Below, in pieces: positions 1 to 8,031 of a stretch of DNA of 23,148 nt. Positions within the stretch are counted from its first letter, which is position 1, and every line of letters begins with the position of its first letter. Below the pieces are notes generated by a model. It worked only from the letters and a program-made list of their open reading frames with translations, did no database searches and was not told the DNA's origin. A program made the translations under genes and the position numbers. The stretch comes from CAYYNP01 sp964472545 (lineage in GTDB: Bacteria > Planctomycetota > Planctomycetia > Pirellulales > Thermoguttaceae): the NCBI GenBank assembly GCA_964472545.1, contig CAYYNP010000155.1, forward strand, positions 1 to 23,148, written 5' to 3'.

Positions 1-100
1 TTGTTTTTGGGGGGGCGGGGGCCCCGCGCCCCCCCCCCCCCTATTCCAAACACCGGGGGGCGGCGGGGCCCGCCCCCCTCCCACCCCGCCCATCCAGCCA
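1..100. other. Homopolymer-rich G/C tract at window edge
   Basis: Nearly pure runs of G and C (for example a C run around 30-41 and G runs around 9-20 and 55-60) with almost no A or T. No coding sense is visible. This is either a real low-complexity G/C tract between genes or a poorly resolved contig end. The abruptness and the position at the very edge favour an assembly or read-quality artefact. Confidence 0.6.
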
Positions 101-126
101 CCCCACCCATCCGTTGGCTTGCTACG

Positions 127-140
127 GAGCACGAGTGCTC
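127..140 (-). terminator. Small hairpin downstream of TPR gene
   Basis: GAGCAC and GTGCTC form a perfect six-base inverted repeat separated by two bases (GAGCACGAGTGCTC), lying about 34 bases past the stop of the TPR gene on its strand. There is no T run after it, so it is at best a weak or factor-assisted terminator. It could equally be part of a dispersed repeat. Confidence 0.25.
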
Positions 141-173
141 TGTCACACACGCGCAAGTCCCAGATCGGCTGTC

Positions 174-3100
174 TTAATTGGCCCCGTTGCGGTCGAGCAG
201 TTTGAGCGGGATCGGCACACCGAGATCGGCGGCCCGTTGCAGCGGGATTCGGGCCGTTGGCTCGTCGTCTCCGGCGGCGAGCCGGGCCCAGTATTCCGAG
301 CAGGCCACCGTCGTGGCCACCGGACACATCTGCAGCGAGATCTTCCGCGAAAGCCTCTCGACCTGGTCGTCTACGATGGTCTGCCCACATTCCTTTGCCC
401 GGTCCGGATGCGTTGCGCGCAGCAAGGCCCAGATCCGCGGCCCGACCGAATCGGGGAAGACCTCGTGCTGCTTCAGCACCAACTCGGCCACGCGCTGCAC
501 GTCGGGATTTTCGCCGGCCGATTTTCCCAGGCGGTCGTCGCGGGCCATCGCCAAGACCACCGTATAGGACGCCGGCAGCGAGCGGTGGATTCCCTCAATG
601 GCCTTGGCGTACTCCGACACCGACGCTTCGAGCGTACGGCTGGCGCGGAACAAGAGAGCCTCTCCCAGCAATTCGTAAGTGGTCAGCGACGGTGCCGCCT
701 GATGGGCCTCTTCGGCAAGCTGCACCAGTTCGTCGGCGTCGACGGACGAGAGATCCCACTGGGCCAATTGCGACTCCATCAGATTTCCCACGGCCACGGC
801 GAATCCCGGTCCTTTCGCCCCCCGGCGATATTTCTTCACCAGGGTGTTCCACTTGTCGAGTTGCAGCGCCGCCTCGTCCAGGTTGGCCTGATCTTCTTCG
901 AAGCGGCAGAATTCCAGCCGCCACGCAACCAATTCGGCCGGGTCGGGTGCCGCCGTTTCGATCCGCCGGGAGAGGCGCTCTAGGGCCTCTGCATCGCGGA
1001 CAAAGGCGTGCAGCCTCAACGCGTGGCCGTACAGCCCGAGGTTCTTCGGCGCCAGGAGCATTGCCTTGTCGAAATAGGAAGTTGCCTTGACCAGGCTAGC
1101 GTGGTTGCGTGCGTCGCGGCGAAGTTGATCGAGTTGTTGCTGGTCGGCGGCCAGGGCCTGCAACACTTCGATCGATCCCAAACCCTCCAGCGCGTTCAGA
1201 TCGAGTCGCCCGCCGGCCAGGTCTTGAATCGTCACCGGATAGAGCGCCAAGGCCGCATTCGCCAGCACGATCGGTTCGCCGGGCGCCAGGGCGATCGCCT
1301 TCTCAAGCCACTGGATGCCCTTGTCGAGCACCTTCGGATCGCCGGTCACGCCGAACAGGGAAAGGTACGCCAAAGCGCCGTTGTTTAGCGCCGCGTCGGT
1401 TTCCGCCATCCGATCGTAGATCGCCACCGCCTCACGGTAGCGTTGGGCGGCTCGCCTGTCGTCACCCTCTGCGGTGGCCTGATCGCCTCGCGCGCAGCAG
1501 AGGCTGGCCCTGACCTCCGGCGAGTCTTGATTCGCACGCTCCAACCAGGTGATCTTGTCCTGACGGTCCGTGCTGGTCAGCGCACGCATATAGGCCGCGT
1601 TATGCCGCTGTTGGTCGTCGACCACCGCGTGGTAGGCCTCCTCGAACAGTTGCCGAGCTTCGCCTACCTCGCCAAGTTCCCGCACCACCTGGGCCACGGC
1701 GATGAGAATCTCGTATGCCCGCTGGTGGCTGGCGAGCAACTCTTCAAACAACTCGTGCCCTTCTTCATGCTTGCCCAGCCAGTAGTAAACCTGCCCCAGA
1801 TGCAGCCGATACTCGTCGGTGTCGCCGGCGATGCCCTGGATCGCCAGGAAGGTCTCTTCGGCCTTCTTCAGTTCGGCCTGCCGGGCGTCGGCGTCGGGCA
1901 TGGTCTCGGCCCGGCGGAGCATCACCATGCCCAGGTCGAGTGCCGCGTGCATGACGTTCGCGTGGCGAATCAACTCCGCCTGGGCGGCGGTCACCGTGGG
2001 GTCTTTTTGGATCTGCTTGGACAGATAGTCGTCGACCATCGTCTCTTGGCGGTCCTCGGTCGCGTTGTCGTAGGCCCGGAAGTTGAACCCGGGCGCAGAT
2101 CCGTCGCGAAGCATCTCGATCACACGGTCTTGGGCGTCGGTGATGGCCTCATCGAAGGCCTCGCTGGCGTCGTGGAGTTTCGCCAGCCGCTCCTGCAAGT
2201 AGGGCTGCAAGAGAGCGTACGATTGCTCGAATTCGCCGCGGGCCGCCAGCAACTGCCCCAACAGCCGGGCCCCTTCGCTGCTGCCAAGTTTGTCGGCGTG
2301 CGGCAGCAGCAGTGTCTCGATTCGCTCGTCGTTGCCCTGCGATTCCAGCAACAAAGCCAGTTCAACGGCCGCTTCGAAATCCTTCGGATCGTCGGCCAAG
2401 ATCTGCTCCCACAGCCGGCAGCGAGTCGCTTCCAGGCCGGCGGGATCGGCGTCGGCCGGATCGGCTGAGAACGACTCTTCCAAGAAGTCCAGCAACGAGA
2501 GGGTCTCCCTCGGATCGGCCTCCGGGTGCCGCTGCGGCCAGTCGGTCACCCACGCCGCCAGCGATTCGCGAAGGACGGGCAGTTGCCGCACTTCGGCGAT
2601 CATCCGCGCGACGCCCTCGGTGTCCTGGGCCGATAGGTCGCGGAATGGACCATCCAGCAACTCCGTCAGCGCAGCACGCGCCTCCTTCGGCGAGAGCAAG
2701 GCGATCGTTTGAAACAGCTCGGCGGCCTCAACCGGCGAGTCCGAAGCGTGCTTGCGGACGAACTCGATCCCGTGCTGAAACACTCCCGGTACCGATCGCG
2801 CGGCGATGGCGACGCCGCGGAACACGCGAACCGTCTCCGCCGCGGACATCTCGGCCAACGCCGGGCTGCTGAGCAACTCCTCCAGGCTTTCTTTGGCGGT
2901 CGCGGCATGATCGGTTCGGCCGGTGGCCACTTGGCTGTAGAGTTGGGCGGCGGTGGCCAAGTCGCCCGAAGCGACCGCTTCGTCCGCTTCGGCCAGCTTG
3001 CGTTTTGCCTTCGCGGCGTCGGAATTTGCATACGACGACCAGATGCCGCTGCCGATCAGGGCCACCACGGCGCCGACGATCAGCAGATTCCACGCCTTGG

Positions 3101-3563
3101 CGAACGTCGATAGCGGCACTCTGCCGAGGATGTGCCAACCCCCGCCCCCTCTGGCCTTGGCCACGCGATAGGCCCTCAGCGGAAGCAGGGGAACAAAGGC
3201 CAGGCAAATGGCCCACGTCTTGACGTACGTGCCGGTTTCCGGATCGCGGTCTCGTGCGCCGCAAAGTGTCAGGCCGCAGCCGTTGAGCGTGGTCAGCGCC
3301 GGCCCGGAGCCGATCGGCCGCATTTCCGGGAACCGCGACTCGATATAGTCCGCCGCCTGCGCCTCCGACGAGCGGGCAGTTCGCGGCCGCTTTTGTTCGA
3401 CTTGACGGACGAACTCCACGGCATCGTCCCTGGACCATCCCTTGGCTTCGAATTCTCGGACCACGTCTTCCGGCGTTCGGCCCGACGCCAAACGCTGCTT
3501 CACCGCCTGGGCCATCTTCTGGCGTGCCTCTTGCTCCTTCTCCGAAAAACCATCGCCGGACAT
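174..3563 (-). CDS. Planctomycete TPR-repeat membrane protein
   Basis: 1129 residues. Residues ~8-57 form a charged helical segment (RTPEDVVREFEAKGWSRDDA) like a small UBA- or SHOCT-like module. Residues ~88-150 carry a cysteine-containing segment (NGCGLTLCGARDRDPETGTY) and a hydrophobic stretch (AICLAFVPLLPLRAYRV). Residues ~157-176 are a transmembrane helix. The rest, ~185-1129, is alpha-solenoid with many TPR-like helix pairs (for example ALNNGALAYLSLFG, LHLGQVYYWLGKHEEGHELF). The N-terminal module would lie in the cytoplasm and the solenoid beyond the membrane, or the reverse; topology is inferred only. TPR solenoids are scaffolds for protein assembly, and no enzymatic motif is seen. It lies 73 bases downstream of the cyclophilin gene on the same strand, so co-transcription is plausible. 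The N-terminal layout recalls a family I know from planctomycetes only (recollection, not searched). Confidence 0.9.
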   Translation of the reverse strand: MSGDGFSEKEQEARQKMAQAVKQRLASGRTPEDVVREFEAKGWSRDDAVEFVRQVEQKRPRTARSSEAQAADYIESRFPEMRPIGSGPALTTLNGCGLTLCGARDRDPETGTYVKTWAICLAFVPLLPLRAYRVAKARGGGGWHILGRVPLSTFAKAWNLLIVGAVVALIGSGIWSSYANSDAAKAKRKLAEADEAVASGDLATAAQLYSQVATGRTDHAATAKESLEELLSSPALAEMSAAETVRVFRGVAIAARSVPGVFQHGIEFVRKHASDSPVEAAELFQTIALLSPKEARAALTELLDGPFRDLSAQDTEGVARMIAEVRQLPVLRESLAAWVTDWPQRHPEADPRETLSLLDFLEESFSADPADADPAGLEATRCRLWEQILADDPKDFEAAVELALLLESQGNDERIETLLLPHADKLGSSEGARLLGQLLAARGEFEQSYALLQPYLQERLAKLHDASEAFDEAITDAQDRVIEMLRDGSAPGFNFRAYDNATEDRQETMVDDYLSKQIQKDPTVTAAQAELIRHANVMHAALDLGMVMLRRAETMPDADARQAELKKAEETFLAIQGIAGDTDEYRLHLGQVYYWLGKHEEGHELFEELLASHQRAYEILIAVAQVVRELGEVGEARQLFEEAYHAVVDDQQRHNAAYMRALTSTDRQDKITWLERANQDSPEVRASLCCARGDQATAEGDDRRAAQRYREAVAIYDRMAETDAALNNGALAYLSLFGVTGDPKVLDKGIQWLEKAIALAPGEPIVLANAALALYPVTIQDLAGGRLDLNALEGLGSIEVLQALAADQQQLDQLRRDARNHASLVKATSYFDKAMLLAPKNLGLYGHALRLHAFVRDAEALERLSRRIETAAPDPAELVAWRLEFCRFEEDQANLDEAALQLDKWNTLVKKYRRGAKGPGFAVAVGNLMESQLAQWDLSSVDADELVQLAEEAHQAAPSLTTYELLGEALLFRASRTLEASVSEYAKAIEGIHRSLPASYTVVLAMARDDRLGKSAGENPDVQRVAELVLKQHEVFPDSVGPRIWALLRATHPDRAKECGQTIVDDQVERLSRKISLQMCPVATTVACSEYWARLAAGDDEPTARIPLQRAADLGVPIPLKLLDRNGAN

Positions 3564-3636
3564 CGTATCACCTGGGGTTCTGGGGAGAAAGTAACCGTCA
3601 GGGAAACGGGCAGCCGCACGCTACGATCGGCCTTCC

Positions 3637-4146
3637 CTACGTCAACTCGCCGCAATCGGCGACGGCGATCTTCGCCCGGGTCTGGCCGGACGGGGAGCCG
3701 AAACCTTCGATCTTCTTGACCACGTCCATGCCTTCGACGACCGAGCCGAAGACGACGTGCTTGCCGTCGAGCCAGGCGGTCGGCACGGTGCAGAGGAAGA
3801 ACTGCGAGCCGTTGGTATTCGGGCCGGCGTTGGCCATGCTGAGGATGCCGGGGCCGGCGTGTTTGAGCTCGAAGTTCTCGTCGGCGAATTTCTCGCCGTA
3901 GATCGACTTGCCGCCGGTGCCGTTGTGGTTGGTGAAATCGCCGCCTTGGCACATGAAATCCGGGATCACGCGGTGGAACGTGCTGTCTTTGAAGCCGAAC
4001 CCCTGCTCGCCGGTACACAGCGCCCGAAAGTTCTCCGCGGTCTTCGGCACCACGTCGGCACGCAGTTCCATCACGATTCGGCCCAGCGGCGCTCCGTCGG
4101 CGGTGACGTCGAAGAAGCACTTCGGAAGCTTCGGTTCGGTAGACAT
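3637..4146 (-). CDS. Cyclophilin-type peptidyl-prolyl cis-trans isomerase
   Basis: 169 residues, single cyclophilin domain with no signal peptide, so cytoplasmic. It catalyses cis-trans isomerisation of proline peptide bonds. All catalytic and binding-site positions of cyclophilin A are visible: R59, F64, M65 and Q67 (FHRVIPDFMCQGGDF), F117 (GSQFFLCT), W125 and H130 (AWLDGKHVVFG). The stretch GPGILSMANAGPNTNGSQFF and the ending VADCGEL are almost the eukaryotic cyclophilin A signature. The start at 4146 is preferred over an open extension to 4335 because homology begins there, the extension is rich in unsupported residues, and a promoter with start point near 4188 would exclude it. GGGAG lies upstream of this ATG. 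The TPR membrane protein follows downstream. Bacterial PpiA/PpiB proteins are usually less eukaryote-like. Confidence 0.96.
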   Translation of the reverse strand: MSTEPKLPKCFFDVTADGAPLGRIVMELRADVVPKTAENFRALCTGEQGFGFKDSTFHRVIPDFMCQGGDFTNHNGTGGKSIYGEKFADENFELKHAGPGILSMANAGPNTNGSQFFLCTVPTAWLDGKHVVFGSVVEGMDVVKKIEGFGSPSGQTRAKIAVADCGELT

Positions 4147-4594
4147 GGGTAGGGGATCTCCCAAGTTAGGGGTAGCAAAGTGGCCAGCGTGGTAAGTATG
4201 CCCCGTTTGGGTCGGTGGCGTCAAGGGCCGGAGGCCGGCTGGGAGTTCACAAGTCTTTTTCTGACAACGTCTTGCGTGAGTGATTTGAGACGCATTGCAG
4301 GCGTAGTGTGCCTTTGTGTCAAGCACCCAGGTCACTGCCGAATCGGCGTACCGACAGGCTGTTAGGAAAACCCGCGGCGACCGCCGGGCGGAAATTGGCC
4401 CGCCGATCGCCCCTGCCCCTTCGGCGGCCGACGGCCCCTGCCCGGCCGCCAGCCCGGGGCCGTTCGTAAGCTATGCTTTGCTAGGCGGTTGCATCTTCCC
4501 TCAGACACTTCGTTTCCGACTGGGTTGCGGTCGCCGTCGTGACGTTTTCCCGGGGCGGAAACCGGATCGATCGAGCACACCAACGAATCCTACC
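4147..4594. other. Divergent intergenic region, cyclophilin / cpaF
   Basis: 448 bases between divergent genes. The left side holds the cyclophilin promoter. The right side, leading to cpaF, is very GC-rich around 4370-4460. I found no convincing -35/-10 pair, riboswitch or terminator for the plus strand. An open extension of the cpaF frame from a GTG at 4316 covers much of it, but it encodes a low-complexity, proline- and arginine-rich tail with no family resemblance. Confidence 0.6.
4195..4224 (-). promoter_or_regulatory. Sigma70-type promoter for cyclophilin gene
   Basis: Read on the minus strand, TTGACG is followed after 18 bases by CATACT, close to the TTGACA/TATAAT consensus. The predicted start near 4188 gives a leader of about 42 bases before the ATG at 4146. 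It would drive the cyclophilin gene and probably the TPR gene behind it. Confidence 0.5.
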
Positions 4595-5914
4595 ATGGCT
4601 AGAATCACTCCCCCTGCGCGTCCCTCCGAGTCGAAGGAAAGCAACTTCGAGGAACTGAAGCAGCGGATCCACAGCAAGCTGGTCGACAAGCTCGATCTCT
4701 CCCGCGTGGGAGAACTCGAAGGCGACACGCTGCGGCACGAGATCCGGCTGGTCGTCGAGCACCTCTGCGACACCGAAGACACGCTGTTGAACCGCGCCGA
4801 GCGCGAACGGCTGATCGGCGAAGTGCTCGACGAGACGTTCGGGCTGGGGCCGCTGGAGATCCTGCTGAAGGACCCCAGCATCAGCGACATCCTGATCAAC
4901 GGGCCGAAGAACATCTACTGCGAACGCCGCGGCAAAATGGAAAAGAGCAGCGTGATCTTCCGCGACAACGATCACCTGATGCAGATCATCGACCGGATCA
5001 TCTCCAAGGTGGGACGCCGGGTCGACGAAACCTGCCCGATGGTCGACGCGCGGATGCTCGACGGTTCCCGTTTCAACGCCATCATCCCGCCCTTGGCGTT
5101 GGACGGAGCGGCGGTTTCCATCCGCCGTTTCGGAGCCAACCCGCTGAAGCTGGAAGATCTGCTGAACTACAAGGCCTTCACGCCCGAAATGGTGATGCTG
5201 CTGGAGGGAGCCATCAAGGCCCGGCTGAACATCATCATCTCCGGCGGTACCGGCTCCGGTAAGACGACGCTGTTGAACACGCTGTCGAGTTTCATTCCCA
5301 ACTCCGACCGCATCGTGACCATCGAAGACGCGGCCGAGTTGCAGTTGCAGCAAGACCATGTGGTGCGGCTGGAAACCCGGCCGCCGAACATCGAAGGCCG
5401 CGGGGCGATCACCGCCACCGACTTAGTCCGCAACGCCCTGCGTATGCGGCCGGAACGGATCATCATCGGCGAGTGCCGCGGCCCGGAATCGCTCGATATG
5501 TTGCAGGCGATGAACACCGGCCACGAGGGTTCGCTGACGACGACCCACGCCAACACGCCCCGCGACGCCGTCTCCCGGCTGGAGACGATGATCATGATGG
5601 CCGGCTTCGAGTTGCCGTTGAAAGCGATGCGGACCCAGATCGCCAGCGCCATCGACCTGGTCGTGCAGGCCAGCCGGCTGCAGGGTGGGCCGCGGAAGAT
5701 CACCCAAATCACCGAGATCGTGGGCATGGAGCAGGACACCGTGGTGATGCAGGATATCTACAAGTTCGACACGGTGGGGATGGACGAGTCGGGCCGGGCT
5801 CACGGGCGGTTTATCGCCACCGGCGTACGGCCCACTTTCATGGATCGTCTGGAGGCGGCCGGCGTACGGCTGCCGTCCAGCGCATTCCGCGAACGCATCA
5901 TGCTGGAGGACTAA
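4595..5914 (+). CDS. cpaF: Tad/Flp pilus secretion ATPase (CpaF/TadA)
   Basis: 439 residues. A secretion-superfamily ATPase that forms a cytoplasmic hexamer and powers Tad (Flp-type) pilus assembly or type II-like secretion. The order of parts fits the CpaF branch: an N-terminal helical domain ~15-90 (HSKLVDKLDLSRV, LGPLEILLKDPSISDILING at ~84-103), then the RecA-like core with Walker A GGTGSGKT at 217-224, Asp box TIEDAAELQL at 242-251, Walker B RIIIGECRG at 288-296 and His box GHEGSLTTTHAN at 309-320. All catalytic motifs are intact and the length is normal. The ATG at 4595 is chosen because family similarity begins soon after it; an upstream GTG at 4316 would add 93 unlike residues. The tadB-like gene begins six bases after the stop, so this is the first gene of a three-gene operon. 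Confidence 0.97.
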   Translation: MARITPPARPSESKESNFEELKQRIHSKLVDKLDLSRVGELEGDTLRHEIRLVVEHLCDTEDTLLNRAERERLIGEVLDETFGLGPLEILLKDPSISDILINGPKNIYCERRGKMEKSSVIFRDNDHLMQIIDRIISKVGRRVDETCPMVDARMLDGSRFNAIIPPLALDGAAVSIRRFGANPLKLEDLLNYKAFTPEMVMLLEGAIKARLNIIISGGTGSGKTTLLNTLSSFIPNSDRIVTIEDAAELQLQQDHVVRLETRPPNIEGRGAITATDLVRNALRMRPERIIIGECRGPESLDMLQAMNTGHEGSLTTTHANTPRDAVSRLETMIMMAGFELPLKAMRTQIASAIDLVVQASRLQGGPRKITQITEIVGMEQDTVVMQDIYKFDTVGMDESGRAHGRFIATGVRPTFMDRLEAAGVRLPSSAFRERIMLED

Positions 5915-5920
5915 AGGCCG

Positions 5921-6889
5921 ATGAGTCTGGCTCTGATCGGTATTGCCGCATTTCTCGGCGTGGCGGGGTTGGTGGGTAGCCTGGCCGTGTTTATGCGCGA
6001 AAAGCCCGCCAGCAAGGTCGAAGACCGCCTCGACATGCTCACCGGCACCGGCACTTCGGCGTCCAAGGACGGCCTGCTGACCGAATCGAGCGTGCTGGCC
6101 CAGCCGTTGGACGCCGTGCCCGGGTTCTTCGAGACGATCCTAAAACGCTTCGGCAACTTCAACGTGCTCTTCGAGCAGGCCGACACGTCGCTGACCGTCG
6201 GCAAGCTGGCCGGCATCTCCGCGATCATGGTCGTCGCGGGGGTCGTCCTAGGGCTAAGCATGGGACTGCACCCCGGGCTGTTGCCGGTGGTGGGGCTGTT
6301 TATGGGCACGGTGCCGCTGATCTGGGTCTTGTTCCGCCGCCGCCGCCGTCTGAAGGCCTTCGCCGCGCAACTGCCCGACGCCCTGGAGATGCTCGCCCGA
6401 TCGCTTCGGGCAGGGCAAAGCCTGGGGTTCGGCTTCAACATGGTGGCCGGCGAAATGTCCGATCCGATCGGCAAGGAATTTGGCCGCGTTTACGAAGAAC
6501 AGAACTTAGGCGTTTCGTTGGAGGAATGCCTCGAAGGGCTGACCAACCGTATTCCCAACCTCGACCTGAAGTTCTTCTCCACGGCCGTGATCCTGCAGCG
6601 CCAAACCGGCGGCGATCTGGCCGAAATCCTCGACAAGATCGGGAACCTGATCCGCGAGCGGTTCAAGATCTGGGGACAAGTCCAAGCGCTCACCGGCGAG
6701 GGACGTCTCTCGGGCGTCGTGCTGCTGGCCCTGCCGTTCGTGCTCTTCCTGGCCGTTTATCAACTCAACCGCGAATACATCATGACCCTGTTTACCGATC
6801 CGATGGGCAAGAAGATGCTGGCCGCGGCGATCGTGATGCAGGCCCTCGGGGCGCTGGTGATCCGCAAGATCGTGAACATCAAAGTGTAG
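5921..6889 (+). CDS. tadB: Tad secretion platform protein TadB (T2SSF domain)
   Basis: 322 residues. Inner-membrane platform protein thought to work with TadC and the CpaF ATPase. There is an N-terminal membrane helix (~1-24), a soluble linker, two further hydrophobic segments (~97-138), then the T2SSF/GspF domain (~148-262). That domain has FAAQLPDALEMLARSLRAGQ and LQRQTGGDLAEILDKIGNLI, the hallmarks of the family. Two C-terminal helices follow (~263-282 and ~299-316). The gene starts six bases after cpaF and ends seven bases before tadC, so the three are almost certainly one transcript and translationally coupled. Complete by length and motifs. Confidence 0.95.
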   Translation: MSLALIGIAAFLGVAGLVGSLAVFMREKPASKVEDRLDMLTGTGTSASKDGLLTESSVLAQPLDAVPGFFETILKRFGNFNVLFEQADTSLTVGKLAGISAIMVVAGVVLGLSMGLHPGLLPVVGLFMGTVPLIWVLFRRRRRLKAFAAQLPDALEMLARSLRAGQSLGFGFNMVAGEMSDPIGKEFGRVYEEQNLGVSLEECLEGLTNRIPNLDLKFFSTAVILQRQTGGDLAEILDKIGNLIRERFKIWGQVQALTGEGRLSGVVLLALPFVLFLAVYQLNREYIMTLFTDPMGKKMLAAAIVMQALGALVIRKIVNIKV

Positions 6890-6896
6890 GTGCGAC

Positions 6897-7871
6897 GTGA
6901 TCCTTGCTGCCGAATTGCTGAACATGCAGACGATCGTTCCCCTGGCCTTGTTCTTGGGCGTGGCCGGGCTGGCCTGGTGGGCGCTGGATCTGGCAGCCGC
7001 CGGGAAATCGCGGGCCGCCGAACGGCTCGACGAGCTGAAGAACCCCCACGCACGCCGCAGCCGGGAAGAGGGCGCGACAAAGAAGCCCGACACGATGACC
7101 AAGGTCCTCGAGAAGGCCACGCCCGCGCTGGCAAGACCTTTGCAGCCAAAGAACGAGATGGAACTCGGCAAGCTCAGGACCCGTCTGGCCAACGCCGGTT
7201 TCCGCAACGAAACCGCCGGGAGCGTCTTTCTGGGGCTGAAGTTCGCGGGCATGATGGTCGGGCTGTTTCTTGGCGGCGGTGCGGTGATCCTGGTCAACGG
7301 CGTCGGCCAAAACAGCCTGATCTCGGCCGTGGCCATCACCGGGCTGATGTTTTACATGCCCGACGTGCTGGTATGGTTCATCGCCAAGAGCCGCAAACAG
7401 CAGATCTTCCTGGCCCTGCCCGACGCGCTGGACCTGATGGTCGTCTGCGTCGAGGCCGGTTTGGCGCTGGATCAGGCGATGCGGAAGGTCTGCGACGAGA
7501 TGAAGAAGACCTATCGCGTGCTGACCGAAGAATTCGCGCTGTCGAACTTCCAGTTGCAGATGGGGCGCCCGCGGTCGGAAGTGCTCCACGAGTTGGGCGC
7601 GCGGACCGGCGTTTCCGACATGCGAAGCCTGGTGGCGGTGTTGATCCAGGCCGATAAGTTCGGTTCCAGCGTGGCACATGCCCTGCGAGTGCAGAGCGAC
7701 TCGATGCGCACCCGGCGCCGGCAGCTCGCCGAGGAAAAGGCCGCCAAGACGGCCGTGAAGCTGATCTTCCCGCTGGTGCTGTTCATCTTCCCCGGCATCT
7801 TCGTGGTCCTGGTGGGGCCGGCCGCCATCACGATGGCGCGTCAGATGTTCCCCGTGATGGGCGGCAACTGA
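6897..7871 (+). CDS. tadC: Tad secretion platform protein TadC (T2SSF domain)
   Basis: 324 residues, the second platform protein of the Tad system. N-terminal membrane helix (~10-32), helices around 112-134 and 141-162, the T2SSF domain ~170-285 (FLALPDALDLMVVCVEAGLA, VLIQADKFGSSVAHALR) and a C-terminal helix (~288-310). I chose the GTG at 6897 because AGG in GTAGGTGCGAC precedes it at proper distance; an ATG at 6924 (MQTIVPLALF) keeps the whole first helix but lacks a visible ribosome site. No pilin, CpaB/C secretin, CpaE or prepilin peptidase gene lies nearby, so those parts must be elsewhere in the genome. Confidence 0.95.
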   Translation: MILAAELLNMQTIVPLALFLGVAGLAWWALDLAAAGKSRAAERLDELKNPHARRSREEGATKKPDTMTKVLEKATPALARPLQPKNEMELGKLRTRLANAGFRNETAGSVFLGLKFAGMMVGLFLGGGAVILVNGVGQNSLISAVAITGLMFYMPDVLVWFIAKSRKQQIFLALPDALDLMVVCVEAGLALDQAMRKVCDEMKKTYRVLTEEFALSNFQLQMGRPRSEVLHELGARTGVSDMRSLVAVLIQADKFGSSVAHALRVQSDSMRTRRRQLAEEKAAKTAVKLIFPLVLFIFPGIFVVLVGPAAITMARQMFPVMGGN

Positions 7872-8031
7872 TCAATTTGGGCAGATCGGGCCGACTCGCC
7901 GCGAACTTCTCACAGACGCACCCAGCCACCTGCCGATAGAGATAGGTGGAGTCGTAGGGGCGCTTGCGCTCATGCGGCTGGTTTCCGGCTCCCCCACAAG
8001 AGCTGGTTGCGGACTACAGGAGGGACCCGAT

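Noticed and set aside
1443..2468. Open frame of 341 codons on the plus strand within the TPR gene.
   Set aside because: Antisense to a well-supported TPR protein. Composition is G/V/L/Q rich with no family match I can name.
4147..4335. N-terminal extension of the cyclophilin frame.
   Set aside because: It crosses the predicted promoter and transcription start and is not cyclophilin-like.
4316..4594. N-terminal extension of the CpaF frame from a GTG.
   Set aside because: Low-complexity proline- and arginine-rich residues with no resemblance to the family; the ATG at 4595 matches the usual start.
4481..5359. Open frame of 292 codons opposite cpaF.
   Set aside because: cpaF has all ATPase motifs on the other strand; this frame is its shadow.
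7926..7949. Inverted repeat CCACCT/AGGTGG after tadC, considered as a terminator.
   Set aside because: Six-base stem with a 12-base loop and no T run; too weak to call.
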